Shown: piece by piece, positions 45,731 to 53,503 of the stretch
Layout of the letters: each line of letters starts with the position of its first letter
Numbering within the stretch: position 1 is the stretch's first letter
DNA from: CALDUY01 sp046350255
Lineage (GTDB): Bacteria; Planctomycetota; Planctomycetia; Gemmatales; Gemmataceae
Assembly (NCBI GenBank): GCA_046350255.1
Contig: JAXMAV010000014.1
Location: 124,001-188,000, forward strand
Reading direction: 5' to 3'
Length of the DNA stretch: 64,000 nucleotides
The notes under the pieces: model-generated
Database searches by the model: none
What the model was told of the DNA's origin: nothing
Seen by the model: only the letters and a program-made list of their open reading frames with translations
Position numbers and translations under genes: made by a program

Positions 45731-46165
45731 ATGGCTGGCCTCGATCTCCAACCGCTGCTGGATGCCCGTGCAGGGAAGCCCTCACGCGAGGGCGCAGTGC
45801 GAGTGATCGCCACGTTCCTGGTTATTCCGGCGGCGATTGTGGGGATTGGGCTGGGAGTCTTCGTCACACCGACGGCGGCGACGGGCACCCGGCTAGGGCT
45901 CAACTGTGCGGGAGGCGCTGTGGCGGTCTCCGGCGTAGCGCTTCTGTTCCCGTTGCTCCTCCATCGGCATTTCGGCTTTCGTCCCATCGTCTGGCTGGCG
46001 GACGCGCTCATCGGGGGGATGTTCGGGCTCCTGATCGGAGCGTCTCTGTTCTGGCTGGTGCAGTGGCCGTGGGTGATGCTGGCCTGCCCGCTAGGATTGA
46101 TTCTCACACCGCTGCTCATGCCAGCGCCGCCGCGGGAGGATGCGCCGCCGGATCAACCGGCCTGA
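45731..46165 (+). CDS. Small membrane protein, 144 aa, unknown
   Basis: A protein with about four hydrophobic helices (VIATFLVIPAAIVGIGLGVF; GAVAVSGVALLFPLLL; WLADALIGGMFGLLIG; VMLACPLGLILTPLLM). I do not recognise a family. A TATAGT box lies about 55 bases upstream, in the 293-bp divergent gap before the chemosensory operon. Likely transcribed alone. Confidence 0.72.
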   Translation: MAGLDLQPLLDARAGKPSREGAVRVIATFLVIPAAIVGIGLGVFVTPTAATGTRLGLNCAGGAVAVSGVALLFPLLLHRHFGFRPIVWLADALIGGMFGLLIGASLFWLVQWPWVMLACPLGLILTPLLMPAPPREDAPPDQPA

Positions 46166-46216
46166 GGGCGGATGGCGGCGCGACGATGCGCTCTCGGAAG
46201 TAGCCGTGCGGGATGC

Positions 46217-46222
46217 TACAAT
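46217..46222 (+). promoter_or_regulatory. Candidate -10 box upstream of the DUF1501 gene
   Basis: TACAAT 28 bases before the ATG at 46251; no clear -35. Supports the start chosen at 46251. Confidence 0.4.
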
Positions 46223-46250
46223 GGGGTATCTGGCCTGTGAGGATCGCTGC

Positions 46251-47561
46251 ATGTGGAATCGTCGAGAACTCCTGCGGATCGGGGCGGTGAGTGTGCTGGC
46301 GCCGCTGACGAGGACCGCCGAGGCGGCTCCGTCCTCCCGGCCCGCCGCGCGCGCCTCGGGCGTGATTTTCATACTCCTGCAGGGCGGGCCGAGCCATCAC
46401 GATCTCTGGGATCCCAAGCCTGGCGCACCGGCTGAGGTGCGCGGGCCGTTCGGGACGATTCCGACGGCGTTCGCGGGGGTGCGGTTCGGCGAGTTGTTGC
46501 CGCGCTCGGCCCAGCTATTGCGGCACCTGGCCGTGGTGCGTTCGATGGAGCATGGCTTCACCAACCACATCGCGGGGACGTACATCACGCTGACGGGGTC
46601 CACCAGCCAGCCCGATGCCGACCGCGAGGCGAAGGCAGAAGACTTCCCCGGCCCCGGCGCGATTCTGAACTACCTCGACGCCGCGCCGCGTCCCGTGCCG
46701 GTCAGCGTCTCGCTGCCCAACTGGCTGAGCATCCCCGGTCCGTCCAATCGGATGCCGGGACAGTATGGTGGGGTGCTGGGGGCGGCGTATGATCCGTTCC
46801 TGATCGCTGGCGCCCCCGAACGGCGCGATTTTCGTCCACTGATGCTGAGTCTGCCCGACGATGTGCCGCCGGGCCGTCTGGGAGCGCGGCACTCGCTGCG
46901 CGAGCAGCTGGATGCCACCCGACGCCGGCTGGATGCACCCGAGGTGACCCTGCGCGAGCGGTTTCATGCCACCGCACGCGAGCTACTGGCCCAGCCGACG
47001 TTTCGCCTGGCGCTGGATCTCGGCCGCGAGCCGACCCGGGTGCGCGAGCGCTACGGACAGACGCGGATCGGCCAGTCGCTGCTGCTGGCGCGCCGGCTGA
47101 TCGAGGCGGGGGTGCGCCACGTGGCGTACAACGAGTTCAACCAGGCCTGGGACACCCACGGCGGGCTTCAGGGACGCTACCGGCAGATTGTCCCGCCGAT
47201 GGAGCAGGCCTACTCGGCGCTCATCGAGGATCTGGCTGACCGCGGGCTGCTCGACCGGACCCTGGTGGTCAACACCGGCGAGTTCGGCCGGACCCCCGTA
47301 GTCAACAAGGACGCCGGCCGCGATCACTGGCCGTACGCCTACACCACGGTGCTGGCGGGCGGAGGCATCCGCGGCGGACAGATCTACGGCAGCACCGATT
47401 CCAAGGGAGCCTACGTGGCGTCGCGGCCCGTGTCGCCGGCCGACCTGCTGGCCACGATGTGGACGCTCCTGGGGATCGACCCGGCCACGGAACTGCGCGA
47501 CCGCGTCGGTCGACCGTGGCTCGTTTCGACGGGGCGGCCTGTTTCTGGCCTGATGCTCTAG
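46251..47561 (+). CDS. DUF1501 protein, sulfatase-like, Tat-exported
   Basis: A 436-residue planctomycete DUF1501 protein. The twin-arginine start NRRELLRIG fits Tat export. Core motifs are ILLQGGPSHHDLWDPKPG, NEFNQAWDTHGGLQGRY and VVNTGEFGRTPVVNKDAGRD, which resemble the alkaline-phosphatase/sulfatase fold. The family is usually encoded beside DUF1549/DUF1553 genes; here it stands alone. GAGG precedes the ATG at 46251. It sits 12 bases before purN. Confidence 0.93.
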   Translation: MWNRRELLRIGAVSVLAPLTRTAEAAPSSRPAARASGVIFILLQGGPSHHDLWDPKPGAPAEVRGPFGTIPTAFAGVRFGELLPRSAQLLRHLAVVRSMEHGFTNHIAGTYITLTGSTSQPDADREAKAEDFPGPGAILNYLDAAPRPVPVSVSLPNWLSIPGPSNRMPGQYGGVLGAAYDPFLIAGAPERRDFRPLMLSLPDDVPPGRLGARHSLREQLDATRRRLDAPEVTLRERFHATARELLAQPTFRLALDLGREPTRVRERYGQTRIGQSLLLARRLIEAGVRHVAYNEFNQAWDTHGGLQGRYRQIVPPMEQAYSALIEDLADRGLLDRTLVVNTGEFGRTPVVNKDAGRDHWPYAYTTVLAGGGIRGGQIYGSTDSKGAYVASRPVSPADLLATMWTLLGIDPATELRDRVGRPWLVSTGRPVSGLML

Positions 47562-47573
47562 CGAGTCACTCCC

Positions 47574-48212
47574 ATGCCCGAACCGATTCGACTCGGTGTG
47601 TTGCTCTCCGGCAGTGGCTCCACGCTGCAAAACCTGATCGACCGTATCGGCGATGGGCATCTGCCGGCCCGCATCACCTGCGTCGTGTCGTCGAAGCCCA
47701 ACGTGCTGGGGCTCGAGCGTGCGCGACGGGCCAACCTGCCGACGCACGTGGTGGAACGAGGGCAATGCAGCTCGCGCGAGGAGTTCAGCCGGCGCATCCT
47801 CGATCTGTGCCGCGCCGCCGAGGTGGAACTGATCTGCATGGCGGGGTTTCTGCAGCTATTGCAGGTCCCCGATGACTTCCATGGGCGCGTGCTCAACATC
47901 CATCCGGCACTGCTTCCGGCGTTCGGAGGCAAGGGCTACCATGGCCTGCGCGTCCACCAGGCGGCCCTGGACGTGGGTGTGAAGGTGAGCGGTTGCACCG
48001 TCCACTTCGCCGATAACGAGTATGATCATGGGCCCATCGTGCTGCAGCGCGTGGTGCCCGTGGAGGACGATGACACTGCGGAGTCACTGCAGGCGCGCGT
48101 CTTCGCGGCGGAGTGTGAGGCCTACCCCGACGCCATTCGCCTGGTGGCCGAGCGCCGGCTGCGCATCGTCGGCCGCCGGGTCATGCTTGTTCGCCAAGCA
48201 TCGACCAGGTGA
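47574..48212 (+). CDS. purN: Phosphoribosylglycinamide formyltransferase
   Basis: A 212-residue enzyme of de novo purine synthesis, transferring a formyl group from 10-formyl-tetrahydrofolate to GAR. The catalytic Asn/His pair lies in NIHPALLPAFGGKGYHG and the Asp in HFADNEYDHGPIVLQ. The nucleotide loop is LSGSGSTLQNLID. Length is usual for PurN. Last 32 bases overlap the SDR gene on the other strand. It lies 12 bases after the DUF1501 gene, so they may share a transcript. Confidence 0.95.
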   Translation: MPEPIRLGVLLSGSGSTLQNLIDRIGDGHLPARITCVVSSKPNVLGLERARRANLPTHVVERGQCSSREEFSRRILDLCRAAEVELICMAGFLQLLQVPDDFHGRVLNIHPALLPAFGGKGYHGLRVHQAALDVGVKVSGCTVHFADNEYDHGPIVLQRVVPVEDDDTAESLQARVFAAECEAYPDAIRLVAERRLRIVGRRVMLVRQASTR

Positions 48213-49002
48213 GGCGCGGTGGCTGGGTGCCCGGGACGCAGGCATAGGGCGCGAAGTCGGTCACGCCTTCCTGGCGAAGGAACTCCTCGTCGAGCAGGGC
48301 CTGCCCGGTGATGTCACCCGGATCGTGGGCGGCCAGACGGATCACACAATCGACCAGGATGTCGGGCTTGCGCCACTGGGCAGGCGTGCCGAGCTGATGG
48401 TTGATGCTGGCCTGGCTTTCGATGATGGTGACGGGCCAGAGCGAGTTGACGGCGATGTGGTGGGGGCGGACCTCGGCGGCCAGCCCGTGGGTGAGCAGCG
48501 TCATCCCAAGCTTGCTAAGGGAGTAGGCGATGCGGCCGGGCACCATGGCCAGGTCGAGCGGGGGGCTCATGTTGATGATGTGGCCCCTTCCCTGGCGCAT
48601 CATGGCGGGCAGCACCTTCTGGCAGCAGAGGAAGGCGGCGCGGGCGTTAACGCTCATGACCAGGTCAAAACGTCTGGCGGGGGTCTGCAGCAGGGGTTGC
48701 CAGAAGAGTGCGCCAGCGTTGTTGACGAGGAGATCGATCCGGCCAAACCGTTCGAGGGTTCGGGCGACCATGGCCTCGATCTGACTTTCCTCGCGGACGT
48801 CTACCTGGATGGGGAGCGCATGACCACCGAGCGCCTCCACCTCGGCGGCGACGGTGGTGATGGAGCCGGGCAGCTTCTCGGTGGAGGTGGTACTTTTGGC
48901 GGCGATCACCACGGCGTAGCCGGCGCGGGCCAAACCCAGGGCGAGGGCTCGACCGATGCCACGGCTGGCCCCGGTGATGATGGCCACGGGCGATGAGTGC
49001 AT
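48181..49002 (-). CDS. HSDL2-like short-chain dehydrogenase/reductase
   Basis: A 273-residue SDR. TGASRGIG binds NAD(P), NNAG is structural, and the catalytic Ser and Tyr/Lys are in INMSPPLDL and AYSLSKLGM. The SPPL and ALWP-like (NSLWPVT) motifs resemble HSDL2-type SDRs, which act on lipid-like substrates. Real substrate unknown. Convergent with purN. Confidence 0.93.
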   Translation of the reverse strand: MHSSPVAIITGASRGIGRALALGLARAGYAVVIAAKSTTSTEKLPGSITTVAAEVEALGGHALPIQVDVREESQIEAMVARTLERFGRIDLLVNNAGALFWQPLLQTPARRFDLVMSVNARAAFLCCQKVLPAMMRQGRGHIINMSPPLDLAMVPGRIAYSLSKLGMTLLTHGLAAEVRPHHIAVNSLWPVTIIESQASINHQLGTPAQWRKPDILVDCVIRLAAHDPGDITGQALLDEEFLRQEGVTDFAPYACVPGTQPPRLTWSMLGEQA

Positions 49003-49058
49003 GGAGTTCTCCCTGGCGCGGCGGCCTGTGGTGGGAAGGCCGCGCGCCGTCGAGTGGG

Positions 49059-49742
49059 TTACACGCTGGCGGAGGCGCCAACGAGGGTAAGGCCCAGGTC
49101 GAACTTGCCCTTGATGGTGCCGGTGCTGGCGTTGAGCTGGATGAGCAGCACCCAGTGGCCCATGCCCTTGTTTTCGAGCTTGGCCTCGGCGCCGGCGCCC
49201 TTGCCGGGGAAGAGCACGAGCGCGGCGGGATGGCCCTCGGTGCTCTTGCCGCTCAACTCATGGAGACTTTTCGCCTCCAGGAGGTCAGGTTTCTTGTCGT
49301 CCTCGGCTGGGCTGACGAGGCAGAACTCGCTGTACGGCGCCGTGCCCATGTGGTCGCCATCCATCGGCTGCAGTGCCAGACGCAGGGTGTAGACGCCCGC
49401 CTTGATCTTCTGCTTGCGATAGTCGAAGAGCGTCTTCGGCACGCGGATGGCGCCGACGAGGGTGGAGATGGGCACCTCGCGGTAGGTCAGGCCGTTCTTG
49501 ACCTGCGTCTCGGTCGCCTTGACGGCCACTTCCTTGCAGAACCACAGCTCGGCCAGGGTGTTGCCTCGTGCATCGATGAGCTGCACGCACTGCTCGGCGA
49601 GCAGCTTGCGGATCGGCTCCTGAATCTCCTTCGGGGGGGCCGAGTCGGCCACGATCTTGACTGAGTAGGCAGGCGCAGCCTGGAGAGGGCAGGCCAGGGC
49701 CAGCAGGAGGCCGGCAGCGCAGGCCAGGCGGGTCAGCATCAT
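49059..49742 (-). CDS. Exported hypothetical protein, 227 aa
   Basis: Signal peptide about 1-23 (LACAAGLLLALACPLQAAPA). The rest is beta-rich with no enzyme motif; VYTLRLALQPMDGDHMGTAP and HWVLLIQLNASTGTIKGKFD suggest a sandwich fold. I do not recognise the family. It lies 81 bases downstream of the DUF1326 gene on the same strand, so the two may be co-transcribed. Confidence 0.75.
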   Translation of the reverse strand: MMLTRLACAAGLLLALACPLQAAPAYSVKIVADSAPPKEIQEPIRKLLAEQCVQLIDARGNTLAELWFCKEVAVKATETQVKNGLTYREVPISTLVGAIRVPKTLFDYRKQKIKAGVYTLRLALQPMDGDHMGTAPYSEFCLVSPAEDDKKPDLLEAKSLHELSGKSTEGHPAALVLFPGKGAGAEAKLENKGMGHWVLLIQLNASTGTIKGKFDLGLTLVGASASV

Positions 49743-49823
49743 GAGGGGAAGGCTCCGGGGAACAAATGGAATGGGGGGCGTGGCGCCCCCCAGCCTGGTT
49801 CAATGAGGAAGCGGGTGGGGAAC

Positions 49824-50480
49824 TTAGCGGACCGTGAAGGTGCCGACGTAAGCGCCACGACGGCCGGCGTCTGACCAGCGAGCGCCAGCGCCGGAGCCGG
49901 TGAAGCTGTGTTCGACGGCGAGCGCGGGGGTGACCTTCACGTCGCGGGTCAGGGCGGGGTAGAAGGCTGATTCGTTGCCGCATACCTTGTCGTGGCGTGC
50001 GTTGAGGCAGCGGGTTTCGATCTTGGCGAGGCCCGCGTCGAGCTTGGCGCAGCCATTCTCCTTGCAGGGGCATAGGTCGAGTTCGATGCGCGAGGTTTCG
50101 ATCTTGACCACGTTGGCGGTCAGCTCGCCGCCCTGCTTCTGGGCGAAGCGGACGAGGGCGGCCTTCTGGCGCTCGGTGGCACGTTCATCGACGATGAGCA
50201 CGGCGCGGGCCTTGCCGGTTTGCTTTTGGCCGAGGGTATCGCTGGCGCCGACGACGGCGACGACGCTGAGGCCTTCGAGGTTGACGTCACCCTGGGAGCC
50301 GGTCTCGATCTTCCAGCCGAGGACAGCGTTCTTGCCGGCCAGGTTCATCTCGGCGTTGGCGTAGCAAGGGCCGGTCCAGATGTCGCAGGTCCGGGCCTCG
50401 ATGTAGGCGCCGGAGAGGCCAGCGGCGAAGGCCGGGCTCACGCCCACGATCAGCGCCAGGGTAGTGGCCAGTAGTCGCAT
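49824..50480 (-). CDS. Exported DUF1326 protein
   Basis: A 218-residue protein with a signal peptide (about 1-19) and the DUF1326 pattern LSGAYIEARTCDIWTGPC, plus later cysteines (LDLCPCKENGC). DUF1326 function is unknown. GGAG is ten bases before the ATG at 50480. Probably the first gene of a pair with the exported protein downstream. Confidence 0.88.
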   Translation of the reverse strand: MRLLATTLALIVGVSPAFAAGLSGAYIEARTCDIWTGPCYANAEMNLAGKNAVLGWKIETGSQGDVNLEGLSVVAVVGASDTLGQKQTGKARAVLIVDERATERQKAALVRFAQKQGGELTANVVKIETSRIELDLCPCKENGCAKLDAGLAKIETRCLNARHDKVCGNESAFYPALTRDVKVTPALAVEHSFTGSGAGARWSDAGRRGAYVGTFTVR

Positions 50481-50524
50481 GGGAGTGGTCTCCACAGGGA
50501 GTGCAGCGGGTGGAAGAAGAGAAA

Positions 50525-51505
50525 TCAGGAATCATTCTTGATCGCTGGCGCGACGGCGTCAAGAGCTTTCGCGCGGCGGGCCCAGCGAAGTTTGGCGGAG
50601 CGAGCGCGGGGGTTGGCCACCTTCTCGACATAGCTGGCGCGGAGGGGGTCGGAGCTGATGGCCTCGTAGATGCCGGCGCGTTCGCCGTCGCGGAAGGCAG
50701 CCTTGACCAGACGGTCCTCGCCGGAGTGGAAGCTGATGATGGCCGCGACGCCGCCCGGTTTCAGCAGGGTGGGCATCACGCGCAGCAGCTGAGTGAGGTT
50801 GGCCAGTTCGCGGTTGACCAGGATGCGCAATGTCTGGAAGGTGCGCGCCGCGGGGTGCGTCGTCCAGCGGTTCTTGCCGGGGCGCAAGCGCCACTCGGTG
50901 GGCTGACCGAGCGTTTCCAGGATCAACCGGGCGAGGTCGGTGGTGGTGACCAGTTGTCCGGCGCGAGCCGCCGCACCGAGGGCGGGAGCCAGCCGGGCCG
51001 CCTCGGGTTCGTCGCCCAGGTCGGCCAGGGCGCGGGCCAGTTCTGCCTCGGACATCGACGCCAGCAGTTCGGCGGCGGTGCGACCGCGGCTGCGATCCAT
51101 GCGCATGTCGAGGGGGCCTTCGCGGGCGTAGGAGAAGCCGCGCGCCGGATCATCGACCTGCATGCTGGACATGCCGAGATCGGCGAGCAGGCCATCGATC
51201 TGCTCGATGCCGGCCTGGCCCACGATGCCGGCCACGCCGGCGAAGTTGCTGTGGTGCAGCGAGAAGGGATGGCCGATGGGCTCCAGGCGTTCGGCGGCGC
51301 GGGCCAGGTTCTCCTGATCGAGATCAAGGCAGAAGAGTCGGCCAGTGGGGCCGACGCGCTGCAGGAGTTCGGCAGAATGGCCCGCCCACCCGGTGGTGCA
51401 GTCCACCAGAATGGCGCCCGGTTGCGGCGCCAGGGCGTCGAGTACCGGCTGCAGGAGCACAGGAACGTGCTGCCCCGGTGGCGTGCTGCGTGATTTATGT
51501 CGCAT
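50525..51505 (-). CDS. rsmH: 16S rRNA (cytosine(1402)-N4)-methyltransferase
   Basis: A 326-residue methyltransferase. HVPVLLQPVLDAL starts the family pattern, VDCTTGWAGHSAELLQ binds SAM, and ADLGMSSMQVDDPARGFSYA and GPLDMRMD are signature segments; IISFHSGEDRLVK is near the end. It methylates C1402 of 16S rRNA. GGAGGAGG lies seven bases before the ATG at 51505. In most bacteria rsmH opens the division/cell-wall cluster; here its neighbours are unrelated, as known for planctomycetes. Confidence 0.95.
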   Translation of the reverse strand: MRHKSRSTPPGQHVPVLLQPVLDALAPQPGAILVDCTTGWAGHSAELLQRVGPTGRLFCLDLDQENLARAAERLEPIGHPFSLHHSNFAGVAGIVGQAGIEQIDGLLADLGMSSMQVDDPARGFSYAREGPLDMRMDRSRGRTAAELLASMSEAELARALADLGDEPEAARLAPALGAAARAGQLVTTTDLARLILETLGQPTEWRLRPGKNRWTTHPAARTFQTLRILVNRELANLTQLLRVMPTLLKPGGVAAIISFHSGEDRLVKAAFRDGERAGIYEAISSDPLRASYVEKVANPRARSAKLRWARRAKALDAVAPAIKNDS

Positions 51506-51619
51506 GTTGGTGCCTCCTCCCCTAGCAAGGTAGCACGTTGGCATTTCCCCTTCCACCTGGGGAAGCCGCGGATTACCATGCCTCGATCCACTCTGTTCTC
51601 GGTTTCCAGGAACCCCATC

Positions 51620-53047
51620 ATGGCCGTCAACGGCTTGATTCCCGCCCATCCTCCCGTTGCCGGAACTGCCGAACCACCGCTCATTCCGGGCGCCCGGCAC
51701 GCCCTGCTTCTGCTCGTGCTGATCAATCTGGTCAACTTCATCGACCGGCAGGTGCTAGCCGCGGTCGAGCCGCAGATCCGCGCCGAATTCTTTCCGCCGG
51801 TCCCCGGTCCGGATGGCGTGCCCGTCGAACCCGAGGGAGCGAAGGAACTGACGGGGTTTCTCTCGTTCGCCTTCCTGGCGGTCTACATGCTTACGGCGCC
51901 GTACTTCGGCGGCCTGGCCACCCGGATGTCGCGCTGGCTCCTGATCGGCAGCGGCGTGGTGGTGTGGAGCCTGGCCTCCGGTGCGTCGGGATTATCGACC
52001 TGGCTGGGAGGCCAACTCGGAGGCGGAACAGTGTTGTTCCTGGGTCACGCCTTGCCCATGGTGTATGTGGTGATGCTGCTGACGCGCTGCTGCGTTGGCC
52101 TGGGTGAGGCGATCTATGGACCGGTGGCGCCCGACATCATTAGCGATCTGTTCCCAGCCAGGAAGCGCGGGCAGGTGCTGGCGTGGTTCTACGCGGCCAT
52201 CCCCTTTGGCGGCGCACTGGGTTACTCGCTGGGCGCGCTGGTGATTGGCACCATCGGCGACTGGCGCTGGGCTTTCTACCTAGTGGTCCTGCCGGGGATT
52301 CTTCTGGGCGTGTGGTGCATGTTCATGAAGGAACCGCCGCGCGGCCTGACCGACCAGGTGCACAATGCCCCGGTGCGAGAAGCGAAGTTCTCGGACTACC
52401 TGTTCCTCCTTCGCATCCCGTCGTACGCGCTGAACTGCGCCGGCATGACGGCCATGTGCTTCGCCATGGGGGGGCTGGCGTTCTGGGCGCCGGGGTTCCT
52501 GCACTTCCGCGAGGTGAAGCCAGTGTTTGGAGTGATCGATCCGGTGATGTTCTTCGGGGCGTTGACCGCTGGCCTGGGATTACTGGCGACCCTGGCGGGA
52601 GGCATGGCGGGCGACTACCTGCGCGAGCGTTTCCCGGGCTCCTACTTCCTGGTTTCCGGCGCAGCCATGCTCGTGGGGTTCCCCATGCTGCTGCTCATGG
52701 TGTGGTTGCCGTTCCCCCTGGCGTGGCTACCGCTCGGAGCGTTCGTCTTCTGCCTGTTTTTCAACACCGGGCCGACCAACACCATCCTGGCGAATGTCGT
52801 GCATCCCATGCTGCGGTCGCGCGGGTTCGCCTTTAACATCCTGATCATCCACCTGTTCGGCGATGCCATCTCGCCCGCCGTCATGGGACGAATCATCGGC
52901 AGCGGCAACCACTACGACCGCGCCTTTCAGTTTGTCTCGGCGATGGTGCTCATCGGTGGGCTGCTCTGGTTATGGGGCGCGCGGCACCTGCAAGAGGATA
53001 CCCAGCGCGCGGCCACGGCACTTCCAGAGAGCAGCCCCTCAGCGTGA
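51620..53047 (+). CDS. MFS transporter (spinster-like)
   Basis: A 475-residue membrane transporter with about 12 helices. INLVNFIDRQVLAAVEPQIR is helix 1 of the spinster/major-facilitator type; RCCVGLGEAIYGPVAPDII and GIIGDWRWAFYLVVLPG-like sequence (IGTIGDWRWAFYLVVLPGIL) match the family. A 30-residue loop (PPVPGPDGVPVEPEGAKE) follows helix 1. The substrate is unknown. ATG at 51620 is favoured by AGGA upstream; starts at 51578 or 51497 are possible. Confidence 0.93.
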   Translation: MAVNGLIPAHPPVAGTAEPPLIPGARHALLLLVLINLVNFIDRQVLAAVEPQIRAEFFPPVPGPDGVPVEPEGAKELTGFLSFAFLAVYMLTAPYFGGLATRMSRWLLIGSGVVVWSLASGASGLSTWLGGQLGGGTVLFLGHALPMVYVVMLLTRCCVGLGEAIYGPVAPDIISDLFPARKRGQVLAWFYAAIPFGGALGYSLGALVIGTIGDWRWAFYLVVLPGILLGVWCMFMKEPPRGLTDQVHNAPVREAKFSDYLFLLRIPSYALNCAGMTAMCFAMGGLAFWAPGFLHFREVKPVFGVIDPVMFFGALTAGLGLLATLAGGMAGDYLRERFPGSYFLVSGAAMLVGFPMLLLMVWLPFPLAWLPLGAFVFCLFFNTGPTNTILANVVHPMLRSRGFAFNILIIHLFGDAISPAVMGRIIGSGNHYDRAFQFVSAMVLIGGLLWLWGARHLQEDTQRAATALPESSPSA

Positions 53048-53320
53048 CCGCGGATCGACCACCTCGATCTCATTGATAATCTGCTCCACGCCCTCGAGGT
53101 CAACCACGAGGGCGTGAGCCAGTTGTTTGAGATAGTAGGTGGGCAGAAAGCCACGTAGGGTCAGCACGCCATCACAGCACTCGCAACTCACGGGCTTCAG
53201 TGCGAGGTAGGCGTTCTGACGGAGACAGCGTTCGGCGCCCTCGGTGATGCGTTCCGAGGTGCCTGGCCGGGGAGAGATGCCCAGCCCGGTCGTATGACCG
53301 GAGAAGTCCTGGTGGCCCAT
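53039..53320 (-). CDS. BON-domain protein
   Basis: A 93-residue protein with one BON-like domain: CDGVLTLRGFLPTYYLKQLA followed by VEQIINEIEV. BON domains bind phospholipid or membranes. There are three cysteines, CECC. ATG at 53320 has AAGAGGA upstream. Its 3' end overlaps the MFS gene by nine bases. Confidence 0.85.
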   Translation of the reverse strand: MGHQDFSGHTTGLGISPRPGTSERITEGAERCLRQNAYLALKPVSCECCDGVLTLRGFLPTYYLKQLAHALVVDLEGVEQIINEIEVVDPRSR

Positions 53321-53503
53321 GGTTTCCTCTTCACGGGTGGGACTGTGGCAGCCGGCGAGAAGGCCCATCTCTACGGGCCTGACGAAATTGAAGCCCTGAG
53401 CTTAGGCGCGGCGGCGCCGCATGTCAAATGGAATCCCGAGTGAGGCGGTTCGCGGTGGCACACCCAGTACCCTGGTTTGAGGCGACCGGCTCCGGTGGAC
53501 GTG

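Noticed and set aside
53321..53368. Short start MGLLAGC resembling a lipobox before the BON protein
   Set aside because: The stretch is too short for a signal peptide and a stop codon lies just upstream; the downstream ATG has a good ribosome site.
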